Source of the DNA: Achromobacter pulmonis
GTDB taxonomy: Bacteria; Pseudomonadota; Gammaproteobacteria; Burkholderiales; Burkholderiaceae_B
Assembly: GCF_002885955.2 (NCBI RefSeq)
Contig: NZ_POQS01000001.1
Location: 920,211 to 984,210, forward strand
Length of the DNA: 64,000 bases
Direction of reading: 5' to 3'
This document shows, one piece after another, positions 36,740-45,675 of the stretch. The translations under genes and the position numbers were made by a program. The notes under the pieces were generated by a model, which was given only the letters and a program-made list of their open reading frames with translations, made no database searches and had not been told where the DNA came from. Every line of letters starts with the position of its first letter. The first letter of the stretch is position 1.

Positions 36740-37371
36740 CAGCGCCGCGCGTCCGTCAGCATGCGCACGGCCAGTCCGGCCAGCACGGTGCCCATCAGCC
36801 AGCGCTGCGCCGCCATCCACAGCGGACGGCCGGCCAGGAAGCCGGCGATGGAGCCGGCCATGATCGCGATGAGGGCGTTGACCGAAAGGCTGATGGCGAC
36901 CTGGGTCATGCCCAGCGCCAGCGACTGCGCGAACACGCTGCCGCGCTCGGGCTGGATGAACTGCGGCAGCAGCGATACGTACATGATGGCGATCTTGGGA
37001 TTGAGCAGATTGGTCAGCAGCCCCATCATGAACAGCGTGCGCGGGCTGCTCCTGGGCAGTTCGCGCACCTGGAACGGCGAGCGTCCGCCGGGGCGCAGCG
37101 CCTGCCACGCCATGTACAGCAGGTACAGCGCGCCGCCGATGCGCAGCGCGTCGTAGGCGTAAGGCACGGCCATCAGCAGCGCCGTGATGCCGAAGGCGGC
37201 GCAGCATACATAGAAGACGAAGCCGACCGCCACGCCGCCCAGCGAGATCAGGCCGGCCTGGGCGCCCTGCGAGATCGAGCGCGACACCAGGTAGATCATG
37301 TTCGGCCCGGGGGTGAGCACCATGCCCAGGGCCACCAGGGCGAAAGTCAGGAAATGGGCGAGATCTGGCAT
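36739..37371 (-). CDS. LysE/RhtB-family amino acid exporter
   Basis: 210 aa, six helices, with the family hallmark LTPGPNMIYLVSRSISQG near residues 18-36 and NLLNPKIAIMYVSLLPQF. Family members export amino acids or homoserine lactones. The ATG is preceded only by a weak ribosome site. Followed by the small membrane gene through a TGATG overlap and divergent from DUF72. Confidence 0.88.
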   Translation of the reverse strand: MPDLAHFLTFALVALGMVLTPGPNMIYLVSRSISQGAQAGLISLGGVAVGFVFYVCCAAFGITALLMAVPYAYDALRIGGALYLLYMAWQALRPGGRSPFQVRELPRSSPRTLFMMGLLTNLLNPKIAIMYVSLLPQFIQPERGSVFAQSLALGMTQVAISLSVNALIAIMAGSIAGFLAGRPLWMAAQRWLMGTVLAGLAVRMLTDARR

Positions 37372-37510
37372 GATGGAGCGGCAAGTGGGGAGCGTAGACA
37401 GACACCTTAGCGCAAAACGGTGGCGCAACAGCAACTTTCCCGCGGGGCGTTTACGCGCCAGTGGCGCCGGCGATACAGTTGAGCGGTCGGTTTTCCCTGG
37501 AGCGTCCGGA

Positions 37511-38320
37511 ATGTCCCCACAACACCGCACCGGCGCGATCCGCGTCGGCATAGGCGGCTGGACCTACCCCGCCTGGCGCGGCGTCTTCTACCCCGAAGAC
37601 CTGCCCCACGCGCAGGAACTGGAATACGCCAGCCGCCAGCTCACCGCCATCGAAGTCAACGGCACCTACTACAGCAGCCAGAAACCCGCCACCTTCGCCA
37701 AGTGGCGCGACGCCACCCCGGACGGTTTCGTGTTCACGCTGAAGGCCTCGCGCTACGCGACCAACCGCCGGCAGCTGGCGGGCGCCAAGGATTCGGTCGA
37801 GCGCTTCGTGCACAGCGGCATCGCCGAGCTCGGCCCCAAGCTGGGCCCCATCGTCTGGCAGTTCGCGCCGACCAAGACCTTCGACGCCGACGACTTCGGC
37901 GCTTTTCTGGAACTGCTGCCGGAGCGGGTGGACGGGCTAGCGCTGCGCCACGTGCTGGACGTGCGCCACCCCAGCTTCCTGTGCGAGGACTACCTGCGGC
38001 TGGCGCGCCGCCACCGCGCCGCCACCGTGTACACGGACAGCGACGACTACCCCTCGATGGCCGATTGCACGGCCGATTTCGTGTATGCGCGGCTGATGCG
38101 CGCCAGCGCCGGCTTCAAGGCCGGCTACGCGCCCAAGGCGCTGGACGCCTGGGCCGCGCGGTTGCAGGCCTGGGCCGGCGGCGCGCAGCCCGCCGACCTG
38201 CCGCGGGCCGGCGAGCCGGCCGGGGCCGCGGCGCAGCCGCGCGACGTCTACGCCTTTTTCATCAACGGCGCCAAGGAACGCGCGCCGGCGGCGGCGCGCG
38301 CCCTGATCGAGCGCTTGTAG
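37511..38320 (+). CDS. DUF72 (YecE-like) family protein
   Basis: 269 aa with the TIM-barrel-like DUF72 landmarks: GIGGWTYPAWRGVFYP, EVNGTYYSSQKPATF, FTLKASRYATNRR, RHVLDVRHPSF and DVYAFFINGAKERAP near the C-terminus. Biochemical function of the family is unsettled. Monocistronic; 2 bp separate its stop from the stop of the convergent reductase gene. Confidence 0.82.
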   Translation: MSPQHRTGAIRVGIGGWTYPAWRGVFYPEDLPHAQELEYASRQLTAIEVNGTYYSSQKPATFAKWRDATPDGFVFTLKASRYATNRRQLAGAKDSVERFVHSGIAELGPKLGPIVWQFAPTKTFDADDFGAFLELLPERVDGLALRHVLDVRHPSFLCEDYLRLARRHRAATVYTDSDDYPSMADCTADFVYARLMRASAGFKAGYAPKALDAWAARLQAWAGGAQPADLPRAGEPAGAAAQPRDVYAFFINGAKERAPAAARALIERL

Positions 38321-38322
38321 GC

Positions 38323-39681
38323 TTATTGCGCGACCGGCGTGCGCAGGGTCACGAATTCCTCGGCGGCCGTGGGATGGATGCCGATGGTTTCGTCGAACAC
38401 CTGCTTGGTCGCGCCGGCCTTCAGCGCCACCGCGATGCCCTGGATGATCTCGCCGGCGTCCGGGCCCACCATGTGCACGCCCAGCACGCGGTCGGTGTCG
38501 GCGTCGACGATCAGCTTCATCAGCGTCTTTTCCTGCGACTCGGTCAGGGTCAGCTTCATGGGACGGAAGCGGCTTTCGAACAGCTTGATCCGGTGGCCGG
38601 CGGCGCGCGCCTCTTCGGTCGTCATGCCCACCGTGCCGATGTTGGGCAGGCTGAACACCGCGGTCGGGATCAGCTGGTAATCCACCTTGCGGTATTCCTC
38701 CGGACGGAACAGGCGCCGCGCCACCGCCATGCCCTCGGCCAGCGCCACCGGCGTCAGCGGCACGCGGCCGATCACGTCGCCGATGGCCAGTATGGAAGGC
38801 TCGGCGGTACGGTACTCGTCATCCACCTGGATGAAGCCGTCGTCCTTGAGCCTGACGGCGGTGTTCTCCAGCCCCAGGTTGTCCAGCATGGGGCGCCGGC
38901 CGGTGGCGTAGAACACGCAATCGGTCTCGATCACCGAGCCGTCCTTGAGCGTGGCGGCCAGCGTGCCGTCGGCCCGCTTGTCGATGCGCGCGACCTCGGC
39001 GTTGAAACGCAGGTCCACGCCCTTCTTCTCCAGCTCGTCGCGCAGGTGCTCGCGCACGCCCTGGTCGAAGCCGCGCAGGAACAGCGGGCCGCGATAGGCC
39101 TGCACGGTCTGCGCGCCCATGCCGTTGAAGATCGAGGCGAATTCCACCGCGATGTAGCCGCCGCCCACCACCAGCACGCGGCGCGGCAGCGCCTCGAGGA
39201 AAAAGGCCTCGTTCGAGGTGATGGCATGTTCCTTGCCCGGAATGTCCGGCACCTGGGGCCAGCCGCCCGTGGCCACCAGGATGTGGGCGGCGCTGTAGGT
39301 CTTGCCGTTGACTTCGACCGTGTGCGGGTCCTGGATGCGGGCATGCCCTTCCAGCAGCGTCACGCCGCTGTTGACCAGCAGGTTGCGGTAGATGCCATTG
39401 AGACGCTCGATTTCGCGATTCTTGTTGGCGATCAGGGTGGGCCAGTCGAACGCGGGTTCGCCGGCGTTCCAGCCGAAGCCCCGGGCCTGTTCGAAGTCTT
39501 CGCTGAAATGGGCGCCGTAGACCAGCAGCTTCTTGGGCACGCATCCCACGTTCACGCAGGTGCCGCCCAGGTAGCGGCTTTCCGCCACCGCCACGCGCGC
39601 CCCGAAACCGGCCGCGAAACGCGCCGCGCGCACGCCGCCCGACCCCGCGCCGATCACAAACAAGTCGAAATCAAATGCCAT
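38323..39681 (-). CDS. gor: Glutathione-disulfide reductase-like flavoprotein
   Basis: 452-aa FAD/NADPH oxidoreductase. FAD site [17 protein letters not shown], redox disulfide [18 protein letters not shown] site [16 protein letters not shown] with a following arginine pattern (YRGPLFLRG) typical of glutathione rather than lipoamide enzymes, and the C-terminal active His/Glu [15 protein letters not shown] precedes the ATG. It follows cytochrome c and nirK on the same strand (92-bp gap), so read-through in nitrosative conditions is possible. Confidence 0.88.
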   Translation of the reverse strand: MAFDFDLFVIGAGSGGVRAARFAAGFGARVAVAESRYLGGTCVNVGCVPKKLLVYGAHFSEDFEQARGFGWNAGEPAFDWPTLIANKNREIERLNGIYRNLLVNSGVTLLEGHARIQDPHTVEVNGKTYSAAHILVATGGWPQVPDIPGKEHAITSNEAFFLEALPRRVLVVGGGYIAVEFASIFNGMGAQTVQAYRGPLFLRGFDQGVREHLRDELEKKGVDLRFNAEVARIDKRADGTLAATLKDGSVIETDCVFYATGRRPMLDNLGLENTAVRLKDDGFIQVDDEYRTAEPSILAIGDVIGRVPLTPVALAEGMAVARRLFRPEEYRKVDYQLIPTAVFSLPNIGTVGMTTEEARAAGHRIKLFESRFRPMKLTLTESQEKTLMKLIVDADTDRVLGVHMVGPDAGEIIQGIAVALKAGATKQVFDETIGIHPTAAEEFVTLRTPVAQ

Positions 39682-39773
39682 GATGTTTCCTTCGCGCCGC
39701 CGCAGGACCGCGCGTTCTGTGTCTGGGAAAACCGTATTTAACACCACGCGGCGGGCCGATGCGTCCTGCGTCC

Positions 39774-40100
39774 CTATTGTGCGGCGGCCATCATGAACTC
39801 CACGGCGGCGCGCAGCGCGGCCTCGTCGGCCGACGAGCCGCCGCGCGGCGGCATGGCGCCCTTGCCCTTCATGACCGTCGCCACCAGCGCGTCGGCGCCC
39901 TGGGCGATGAGCGGCGACCAGGCCTGCTTGTCGCCCAGCCTGGGCGCGTTGGCCACGCCGCTGGCGTGGCACACGAAACAGGCGGATTTGTAGACTTTTT
40001 CGCCGGCCGCATGGACGGTGGCCGAGGTTTCCGCCTGCGCCCATGAAGCCGGCAGGCCGGCCAGTGCGGCCGCCAGCAGAATGCGTAGTAGTGTGGACAT
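39774..40100 (-). CDS. Monohaem cytochrome c (c5-like)
   Basis: 108 aa: signal peptide 1-23 (AQA-ETS), a single haem site CFVCH, and a later Met ligand candidate in [12 protein letters not shown]. Size and motif order fit cytochrome c5 / cbb3-like small cytochromes. Sits 64 bp downstream of nirK on the same strand, with a GC hairpin in the gap, and is a plausible electron donor to the copper nitrite reductase. Confidence 0.85.
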   Translation of the reverse strand: MSTLLRILLAAALAGLPASWAQAETSATVHAAGEKVYKSACFVCHASGVANAPRLGDKQAWSPLIAQGADALVATVMKGKGAMPPRGGSSADEAALRAAVEFMMAAAQ

Positions 40101-40164
40101 GGCAAAGCTCCGTCGGAAGATCTCTGGGGGTGAAGGCCGGACGCGGGCGCCCGGCCCCGGACGT

Positions 40165-41247
40165 TCAGCGCGGGATCGGACCCGGAGCCTTGATCTGCTT
40201 CATCAGGTCGTCGTTCCACTTGCCCTCGACCTTGATGTGGCCGGCCGCCCCCAGCTCGAAGGCTTCGATCAGGTTGTGGTTCAGGTAGGCGTACACGCCC
40301 GGCTGCTTGAAGGTGTAGAGCGCCGCGCCCGCCGAGCCGCCGCGGATGAACCAGGTCTCCAGGTCACGCTGCGGCGGATTGGCGAACTTGCCGGTTTCCC
40401 AGACCCAGTCGCCGTGGCCGCCGATCAGATGCGGACGCGTGTCGCGGTTGGCCTGCGAATGGATCAGCATCACGGTTTCGCCGACCTTGGCCTGCAGCGC
40501 GTTGGCCCCGGTCAGCGCGCCCACCTTGCCGTTGAATACGATGTGCGACGGCGTAAGCGTGCGCATCACCTCGACCGTGTCGGCGTAGCTTTCCACCAGC
40601 GTGGCGTAGTCCTTGTACTTGCCGTTTTCGTCCTTGGGGATGTAGAGGTCGAATTCGCCTATCGTGTAGACGCGGTCGTAGCGCAGCGGCTTGCCTTCCG
40701 GGTCTTTCAGGCCGTCGCGCGGCAGCACCATCAGCACGCCGCTCATGCCGGCCACCACGTGCCACGGCACCATGCCTTCGGGCGCGCAGTGGTACACGAA
40801 GGTGCCGGTCCGGTCGGCCTTGAAGCGCAGCGTGGCCTGCTGGCCCGGATCGACGTTGGTCAGCTTGGCGCCGCCCAGCGCGCCGGTGGCGGCGTGGAAG
40901 TCCACGTTGTGGCGCATGGCGTTGGTGGCGGGATTGACCAGCGTCAGCTCGACGTAGTCGCCCTCGTGCACCACCAGCGTCGGGCCGGGCATGGACCCGT
41001 TGAACGTCATGGCCTGAAGCGTGGTGCCCTTGTCGTCGATGACCATCTTCTTTTCCTCGATGCTCATTTCGAATTCGACCACTTTCGGGCCCGACGTCGC
41101 GACCTGCTCGTGCGGGTGGACCATCGGCGGGGCGACCAGCGTGACCTTGGCGCGCGGCAGCTTGTCGGCATCCTGCGCGAACACGGCCGTCGCGGCCAGC
41201 GTGAAAGCCAGCGCCGCAGCCAGCAAGGGGGGCCGTAGTGCGTTCAT
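40165..41247 (-). CDS. nirK: Copper-containing nitrite reductase NirK (AniA type)
   Basis: 360-aa periplasmic enzyme reducing nitrite to NO. Signal peptide about 1-24. Copper ligands visible: RHNVDFH (type 1 His113 and type 2 His118), [18 protein letters not shown] (type 2 His, type 1 Cys, His and Met), and the later type 2 His in [15 protein letters not shown] precedes the ATG at 41247; a long upstream in-frame extension was rejected. Divergent from the NnrR/Dnr-type regulator with an NnrR-like box between them. NO made here would be removed by NorZ. Confidence 0.95.
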   Translation of the reverse strand: MNALRPPLLAAALAFTLAATAVFAQDADKLPRAKVTLVAPPMVHPHEQVATSGPKVVEFEMSIEEKKMVIDDKGTTLQAMTFNGSMPGPTLVVHEGDYVELTLVNPATNAMRHNVDFHAATGALGGAKLTNVDPGQQATLRFKADRTGTFVYHCAPEGMVPWHVVAGMSGVLMVLPRDGLKDPEGKPLRYDRVYTIGEFDLYIPKDENGKYKDYATLVESYADTVEVMRTLTPSHIVFNGKVGALTGANALQAKVGETVMLIHSQANRDTRPHLIGGHGDWVWETGKFANPPQRDLETWFIRGGSAGAALYTFKQPGVYAYLNHNLIEAFELGAAGHIKVEGKWNDDLMKQIKAPGPIPR

Positions 41248-41324
41248 ATCCAGCTCCTTATCCAGTTCTTCAATCGCCGGGAAAGCCGGCACCCCTATTG
41301 AAGAACCGACGCAGGCGCCGTTCT

Positions 41325-41338
41325 TTGCTGTAGCGCAA
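41325..41338. promoter_or_regulatory. NnrR/Dnr-type box in the nirK/regulator divergent promoter
   Basis: Read towards nirK, TTGCGCTACAGCAA matches TTG-N8-CAA with the TTGCG-N4 left half of the NnrR pattern; outer bases extend the dyad to TTTGC/GCAAA. Centred about 84 bp from the nirK ATG and 112 bp from the regulator ATG. Confidence 0.6.
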
Positions 41339-41443
41339 ACTCGAAGGCGAGCGCGCGCGCCGGGCGCATTGTCAGCGCGGGACCGCGGTGTCAACATGAA
41401 GCCATGGAGATTCGTCCGTCTCCCCCCGCTTTCTAGGACCGCC

Positions 41444-42274
41444 ATGCCTTCCCCGCTTTGTCACGCGCTGCTGCGCAACCTGGAGATCTTCAAGCCTCTT
41501 TCCGATGCGCAATTGAAGTCCGCGTTGCGCGGCGCCCAGCCTTGCCGGCTGGTCGCCGGCGCCGCCGCCTACCGCCAGGGCGGCATCGCCTCGCACTTCT
41601 TCGTGCTGCTCAGCGGCCGGCTGAAAGTGGCGCAGATCACCGCCGACGGCGAACAGGTGGTGGTGCGCTACGTCAACCCGGGCGACATGTTCGGACTGGC
41701 CCGCGCCATGCGCCAATCGCGCTATCCCGCCACCGTGCAGGCCGTGCTGGAAAGCGTGTGCCTGGCCTGGCCGGACGAGTTGTGGGAGCGTTTCGTGGGC
41801 AACCATCCGCAGCTCGGCGCGATGGCGCTGCAGACCATGGGCCAGCGCCTGCAGGACGCGCACCTGCGCATCCAGGAACTGTCCACCGACGAGGTCGAGC
41901 AGCGCGTGGCGCGCACGCTGTTGCGCCTGGTGGAAAGCGCCGGCCAGCCTACCGCCGGCGGCATCGGCATCAGTTTTCCGATCACGCGCCAGGACATCGC
42001 GGAAATGACGGGCACCACGCTGCACACCGTCAGCCGCCTGCTGAGCGACTGGCGCCAGCGCGGCATCGTCGACGGCAGCCGCAAGCGCATCGTGCTGCGC
42101 TCGCCGGCCGCGCTGGCGCGCGTCTGCAGCGATGCCCAGGCCGCGCCCGACTGTTCGGGCTGTACTTCCTGCCTGGACGGCCCGCCGCCGGCCGAGCCGC
42201 CGCCCGCGCAGCGCCGTAGGATGGGTGCAGCGCGAGCGTTCTTGAGCGAGGACGCCTATCTCGAACGCGCGTAA
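41444..42274 (+). CDS. Crp/Fnr-family regulator, NnrR/Dnr-like, with Cys-rich tail
   Basis: 276 aa: cyclic-nucleotide-like sensor domain (about 15-140), dimerisation helix, HTH (about 175-225; [24 protein letters not shown]). There is no N-terminal Fe-S cysteine cluster as in Fnr, so haem/NO sensing as in Dnr is more likely. A C-terminal CSGCTSC motif follows the HTH, and the last ~20 codons and stop lie in the 67-bp dispersed repeat. Divergent from nirK. Start at 41444 (AGGA upstream); an ATG at 41396 is possible. Confidence 0.85.
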   Translation: MPSPLCHALLRNLEIFKPLSDAQLKSALRGAQPCRLVAGAAAYRQGGIASHFFVLLSGRLKVAQITADGEQVVVRYVNPGDMFGLARAMRQSRYPATVQAVLESVCLAWPDELWERFVGNHPQLGAMALQTMGQRLQDAHLRIQELSTDEVEQRVARTLLRLVESAGQPTAGGIGISFPITRQDIAEMTGTTLHTVSRLLSDWRQRGIVDGSRKRIVLRSPAALARVCSDAQAAPDCSGCTSCLDGPPPAEPPPAQRRRMGAARAFLSEDAYLERA

Positions 42275-42281
42275 CCCATCA
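42215..42281 (-). repeat. 67-bp dispersed repeat, copy 3 (inside the regulator's 3' end)
   Basis: Begins CGTAGGATGGGTGCAGCGCG and ends CGCGCGTAACCCATCA: same ends and exactly the same 67-bp length as copies 1 and 2, with a different middle. It supplies the final residues and stop codon (42272-42274) of the Crp/Fnr-type regulator. Confidence 0.75.
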
Positions 42282-42321
42282 GGCGGCCCCAGCCACCGGG
42301 TTTCGCAGCAAAACTCCAACA

Positions 42322-43131
42322 TCAGCCCGCGACGGCAGCCTCGTCCAGCACCAGCCGCAGGCCCAGGTTGGCCGGCGGCAGGCCGACCGAGCAGGCCCCG
42401 CTCTTGGGATCGCGGATGAAGTCCGGCAGGTAGGCCACGTGGCGCCCGGCCGCGATCCGGATGCCGCAGTTGCGGCCGCCGTCGGCCTCGCCGGCCGGCG
42501 CGTCCAGGACCCGCACCGCATGGCAGTCGCTGGTCCAGTCCCACACGCTGCCGGCCATGTCCATCAGGCCGCTTGCGTTCACGCCGTAGGCGCCGAACGC
42601 GCGCACCTCGGCGTCCTCCCGCTGGCGGTTGCTCTGCGCGTCGTATTCGGCCAGCCAGCGCTGGGCGGGATCGTCGCCGGCGTCGGGCAGCGCGGCCTGC
42701 TCGCGAAAGGCTTCGCCGGCCGCGTAGACCCATTCCGGATAGGTGGGCAGGCGCCAGCGCCGCCCGGTGCGCGCCGACAGCCAGGCCGCATACGCCGACG
42801 CATCGGTCCAGCTGACGCCCACCGCCGGCATGTCAGGCGCGCCCGCGCCTCGATGCGCGCCGTCCAGCGGCTTGCAGCCGCCCGCCTTCACGCAGGCCGC
42901 GTATTCGGCCTGGCTGACCTGGTGTTTCATGATGGACAGCCCGCGTGGAAAACGCGCCGTCAGCGGCGCCGGGGTCACCGGATAGCCGCCGCGCAGCGTC
43001 GTGTCGGAAGGCCGGTACGACACTTCGCCGGCCGGCAGCCGCAGCACCTGCGGCAAGGACGCAGGGGCCCGGTCTGCGGGCCCGCATGCGGTCAACGACA
43101 AGAGGATTGCGACGATCGACAGGCTGCGCAC
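42322..43131 (-). CDS. nirV: NirV-like formylglycine-generating-enzyme (SUMF1) domain lipoprotein
   Basis: 269 aa. Lipoprotein signal with lipobox LTAC (about residues 12-16), then a SUMF1/FGE-sulfatase fold: LSIMKHQVSQAEYAACV, VGVSWTDASAYAAWLSARTG, WRLPTYPEWVYAAG and GLMDMAGSVWDWTSDC. NirV proteins accompany NirK in many genomes; their biochemical job is not established. GTG start at 43131 with GGAG 8 nt upstream. Downstream of norZ, preceded by an NnrR-type dyad. Confidence 0.82.
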   Translation of the reverse strand: MRSLSIVAILLSLTACGPADRAPASLPQVLRLPAGEVSYRPSDTTLRGGYPVTPAPLTARFPRGLSIMKHQVSQAEYAACVKAGGCKPLDGAHRGAGAPDMPAVGVSWTDASAYAAWLSARTGRRWRLPTYPEWVYAAGEAFREQAALPDAGDDPAQRWLAEYDAQSNRQREDAEVRAFGAYGVNASGLMDMAGSVWDWTSDCHAVRVLDAPAGEADGGRNCGIRIAAGRHVAYLPDFIRDPKSGACSVGLPPANLGLRLVLDEAAVAG

Positions 43132-43201
43132 GGATGAGGCTCCGGTTGCGTTCCGGGGCGGGACGCCCCGGGACCTGGATCTATTGGACCGGCTCCCGCC
43201 G

Positions 43202-43233
43202 CCGCCCTCTTTGCGCTGGCGCAATGAGGGCGG
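43202..43233. promoter_or_regulatory. 32-bp dyad with embedded NnrR-type box upstream of nirV
   Basis: The core TTGCGCTGGCGCAA (43211-43224) fits TTGCG-N4-CGCAA exactly. It is framed by CCGCCCTC / GAGGGCGG arms, making a nearly perfect 32-bp inverted repeat between the norZ stop and the nirV start. It could be a regulator site, a transcript hairpin, or both. Confidence 0.55.
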
Positions 43234-43243
43234 CGAACCGGGA

Positions 43244-45529
43244 TCAGCCGCGGGCCGGACGGGCCTGCAGCCGCGGCTCGTTGGGCACGGCGCGGCCGCT
43301 CAGCAGGCCCAGGATGACCTGCACCACCATCGCCAGCGCGCCCAGCAGGAACACCACGTCGCCGAAGGTGCGGCCCCAGCGCAGGTTCTGCAGGATCTCC
43401 TGCTGCATGAAGGCTTCGCTGCGGGCGTACCACATGCCCTCGCTCACGCTGGCCTGGAACTGGATCAGTCCGATCGGCAGCAGGCTGGTGAAGATCATCA
43501 GCGCCAGGCCGATGTTCAGCCCCCAGAACGCCAGCTTCATCAGGCCGGGGTTGAGCGTGTAGTGCGGACGGATGTAGCGCAGCACCATGAGCGTGAAGCC
43601 CAGCGCCAGGAAGCCGTACACCCCGAACAGCGCGGCGTGCGCGTGGACCGGCGTGGTGTTCAGGCCCTGGATGTAGAACAGCGACACCGGCGGATTGATC
43701 ATGAAGCCGAAGACGCCCGCGCCCAGCATGTTCCAGAAGGCCACCGCGACAAAGCACATCAGCGGCCACTTCAGGTTGTTCATCCACGGCGCGCGCGACT
43801 TCAGGCGCCAGTTTTCCCAGGCCTCGTGGCCCAGCACGATCAGCGGCACCACTTCCAGCGCCGAGAAGCTCGCGCCCACCGCCATCACCGGCGTGGTGGC
43901 GCCGGCGAAATACAGGTGGTGGAAGGTGCCCGGCACGCCGCCCAGCATGAACAGCGAGGCCGAGGCCAGGCTGGCGGTGGTGGCCATGCGGCGCGACACC
44001 AGGCCCATGGTCGAGAAGATGAAGGCCAGCGCGGTGGTGGCGAAGACTTCGAAGAAGCCCTCGACCCACAGGTGCACGATCCACCAGCGCCAGTATTCCA
44101 TGATCGTCAGGTGGGTGCGCTCGCCGTAGAAGAAGCCGGCGCCGTAGAACAGGCCGATGGCGCCCGTCGACGCGGTCAGCAGCGCCAGCAGGTTCTTGTC
44201 GGTGCCCTTGGTGCGCAGCGCCGGCACGATGCCGCGCAGCATCAGCACCAGCCAGAAGCACAGGCCCACGTACTTGCCGATCTGCCACAGGCGGCCAAGG
44301 TCCACGTACTCATAGCCCTGATGGCCCAGCCAGAAGTTCAGGTTCGGCGGCATGATCTGGGCGATCGCCAGGTAATTGCCGATGTACGAACCGACCACCA
44401 CGACCACCAGCGCCCAGAACAGGATGTCGACGCCCAGCTTCTGGTACTTGGGATCGCGCCCGCCGTTGATCACCGGCGCCAGGAACAGGCCGGCCGCCAG
44501 GAAGCCGCTGGCGATCCAGAACAGCGCGCTCTGGATGTGCCAGGTGCGCACCAGCGAGTATGGGAACCACTGCGACAGGTCGACGCCGTAGAACTTCTGC
44601 CCTTCGACGGTGTAGTGCGCGGTGAAGCCGCCCAGAAGCACCTGGAACCCGAACAGCGCCGCGACCAGGAACACGTACTTGCCCAGCGCCCGCTGCGAGG
44701 GCGTGAGCGCGAAGCTGGTCAACGGATCCTTGGCGGGCGCCTCGGGTTCCGGCTCTTCCTCGCCGCGCAGGAAGGCCCAGGCCCACACCAGCAGGCCGAT
44801 GCCGGCCAGCAGCACCACCACGCTGACGATGGACCAGACAATGTTCTCGGTGCTGGGCGTGTTGCCGATCAGCGGCTCGTGCGGCCAGTTGTTGGTGTAG
44901 GTGACGTCCTGGCCCGGGCGCTCGGTCGCCGCGGCCCACGCGGTCCAGAAGAAGAACTGCGTGAGCTGCGCGCGCCGCGCCGGATCGGGCAGGGTGTTTT
45001 CCTTCATGGCGTAGCTTTCGCGGGTGCGATGCTGCGACGGCGCGTCGGAGAACAGCAGGTCGTAGTAGGCCGCCGTCTGCGCCATCGCCCGCGCGCGGCG
45101 CGGACTGACCGTGAGCGTGTCCGTCGCGGCGTCGGTGCCGTTGCCGCGGTATTCGGCCTTCAGGGCCTCGCGCAGCGCGGCCTGCTCGGGCGTGGACAAC
45201 TGCGCGTAGTCCTTGCCGTGCGCGTCGCGCGCGGCAAGGTCCAGCCAGGCCGTCAGTTCGCGGTGCAGCCAGTCGGCCGTCCAGTCGGGCGCCTGATAGG
45301 CGCCGTGCCCCCAGATCGATCCCAGCTGCATGCCGCCGATCGATTGCCAGGCGGTCTGGCCGTCCAGGATGTCGTCACGGCCGAACAGGCGGGTGCCGTC
45401 GGCCGACACCACCTGGCCGGGAATCGGCGGCGCCTTTCGGTAGACTTCGCCGCCATAGAAACCCAGCAGTGCGAATGTGATCGTCAGCACGGCGATCAGC
45501 GTGAACCATAATTTCCGATACGGACCCAT
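43244..45529 (-). CDS. norZ: Quinol-dependent nitric oxide reductase qNor
   Basis: 761-aa single-subunit enzyme that reduces two NO to N2O with quinol, fused NorC-like N-terminus plus NorB domain. N-terminal helix (about 8-28), soluble segment (about 40-230), then about 12 helices with haem/FeB ligands: the first in YVDLGRLWQIGKYVG-type helices, the others around WRWWIVHLWVEGFFE and GGVPGTFHHLYF. Transcribed from a sigma-54 promoter layout with three NorR-type boxes; no norR in the window. Protects against NO from NirK. Confidence 0.93.
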   Translation of the reverse strand: MGPYRKLWFTLIAVLTITFALLGFYGGEVYRKAPPIPGQVVSADGTRLFGRDDILDGQTAWQSIGGMQLGSIWGHGAYQAPDWTADWLHRELTAWLDLAARDAHGKDYAQLSTPEQAALREALKAEYRGNGTDAATDTLTVSPRRARAMAQTAAYYDLLFSDAPSQHRTRESYAMKENTLPDPARRAQLTQFFFWTAWAAATERPGQDVTYTNNWPHEPLIGNTPSTENIVWSIVSVVVLLAGIGLLVWAWAFLRGEEEPEPEAPAKDPLTSFALTPSQRALGKYVFLVAALFGFQVLLGGFTAHYTVEGQKFYGVDLSQWFPYSLVRTWHIQSALFWIASGFLAAGLFLAPVINGGRDPKYQKLGVDILFWALVVVVVGSYIGNYLAIAQIMPPNLNFWLGHQGYEYVDLGRLWQIGKYVGLCFWLVLMLRGIVPALRTKGTDKNLLALLTASTGAIGLFYGAGFFYGERTHLTIMEYWRWWIVHLWVEGFFEVFATTALAFIFSTMGLVSRRMATTASLASASLFMLGGVPGTFHHLYFAGATTPVMAVGASFSALEVVPLIVLGHEAWENWRLKSRAPWMNNLKWPLMCFVAVAFWNMLGAGVFGFMINPPVSLFYIQGLNTTPVHAHAALFGVYGFLALGFTLMVLRYIRPHYTLNPGLMKLAFWGLNIGLALMIFTSLLPIGLIQFQASVSEGMWYARSEAFMQQEILQNLRWGRTFGDVVFLLGALAMVVQVILGLLSGRAVPNEPRLQARPARG

Positions 45530-45575
45530 GATGGGAACGCCCTCCAGTGTTGCGGTTTTTGGGTACGCTCCTATA

Positions 45576-45591
45576 TGCGAATTCCGTGCCA
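45576..45591 (-). promoter_or_regulatory. Sigma-54 (-24/-12) promoter of norZ
   Basis: On the minus strand TGGCACGGAATTCGCA: consensus TGGCACG-N4-TTGCA with one mismatch, and the invariant GG-N10-GC spacing kept. About 47 bp upstream of the norZ ATG. Confidence 0.72.
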
Positions 45592-45607
45592 GAAAAATTT
45601 CCCTTTA

Positions 45608-45620
45608 AATCAATGGATTG
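45608..45620. promoter_or_regulatory. IHF site between NorR boxes and norZ promoter
   Basis: AATCAATGGATTG fits WATCAA-N4-TTR exactly. It sits between the sigma-54 promoter and the upstream activator boxes, where IHF bends DNA in such promoters. Confidence 0.55.
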
Positions 45621-45630
45621 TGATTTATCG

Positions 45631-45643
45631 GGTTTTTTTTACC
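45631..45643. promoter_or_regulatory. NorR-type box 1 (GGT-N7-ACC)
   Basis: GGT, seven T, ACC. First of three boxes in the norZ upstream activating region; about 40 bp from the -24 element. Confidence 0.62.
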
Positions 45644-45655
45644 GTGATACATAAG

Positions 45656-45668
45656 GGTATAAATAACT
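45656..45668. promoter_or_regulatory. NorR-type box 2 (GGT-N7-ACT)
   Basis: GGTATAAATAACT keeps the GT-N7-AC core with one outer mismatch; centre 25 bp from box 1. Confidence 0.55.
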
Positions 45669-45675
45669 CCTTAAA

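Noticed and set aside
43132..43224. Longer nirV frame starting at TTG 43224
   Set aside because: The start would lie in the NnrR-type dyad and add Arg/Gly-rich sequence; the GTG at 43131 gives a clean lipoprotein signal.
45606..45627. TAAATCA-N8-TGATTTA dyad considered as an FNR box for norZ
   Set aside because: The arms are spaced by 8, not the TTGAT-N4-ATCAA form; the same bases fit the IHF consensus exactly in the expected place.
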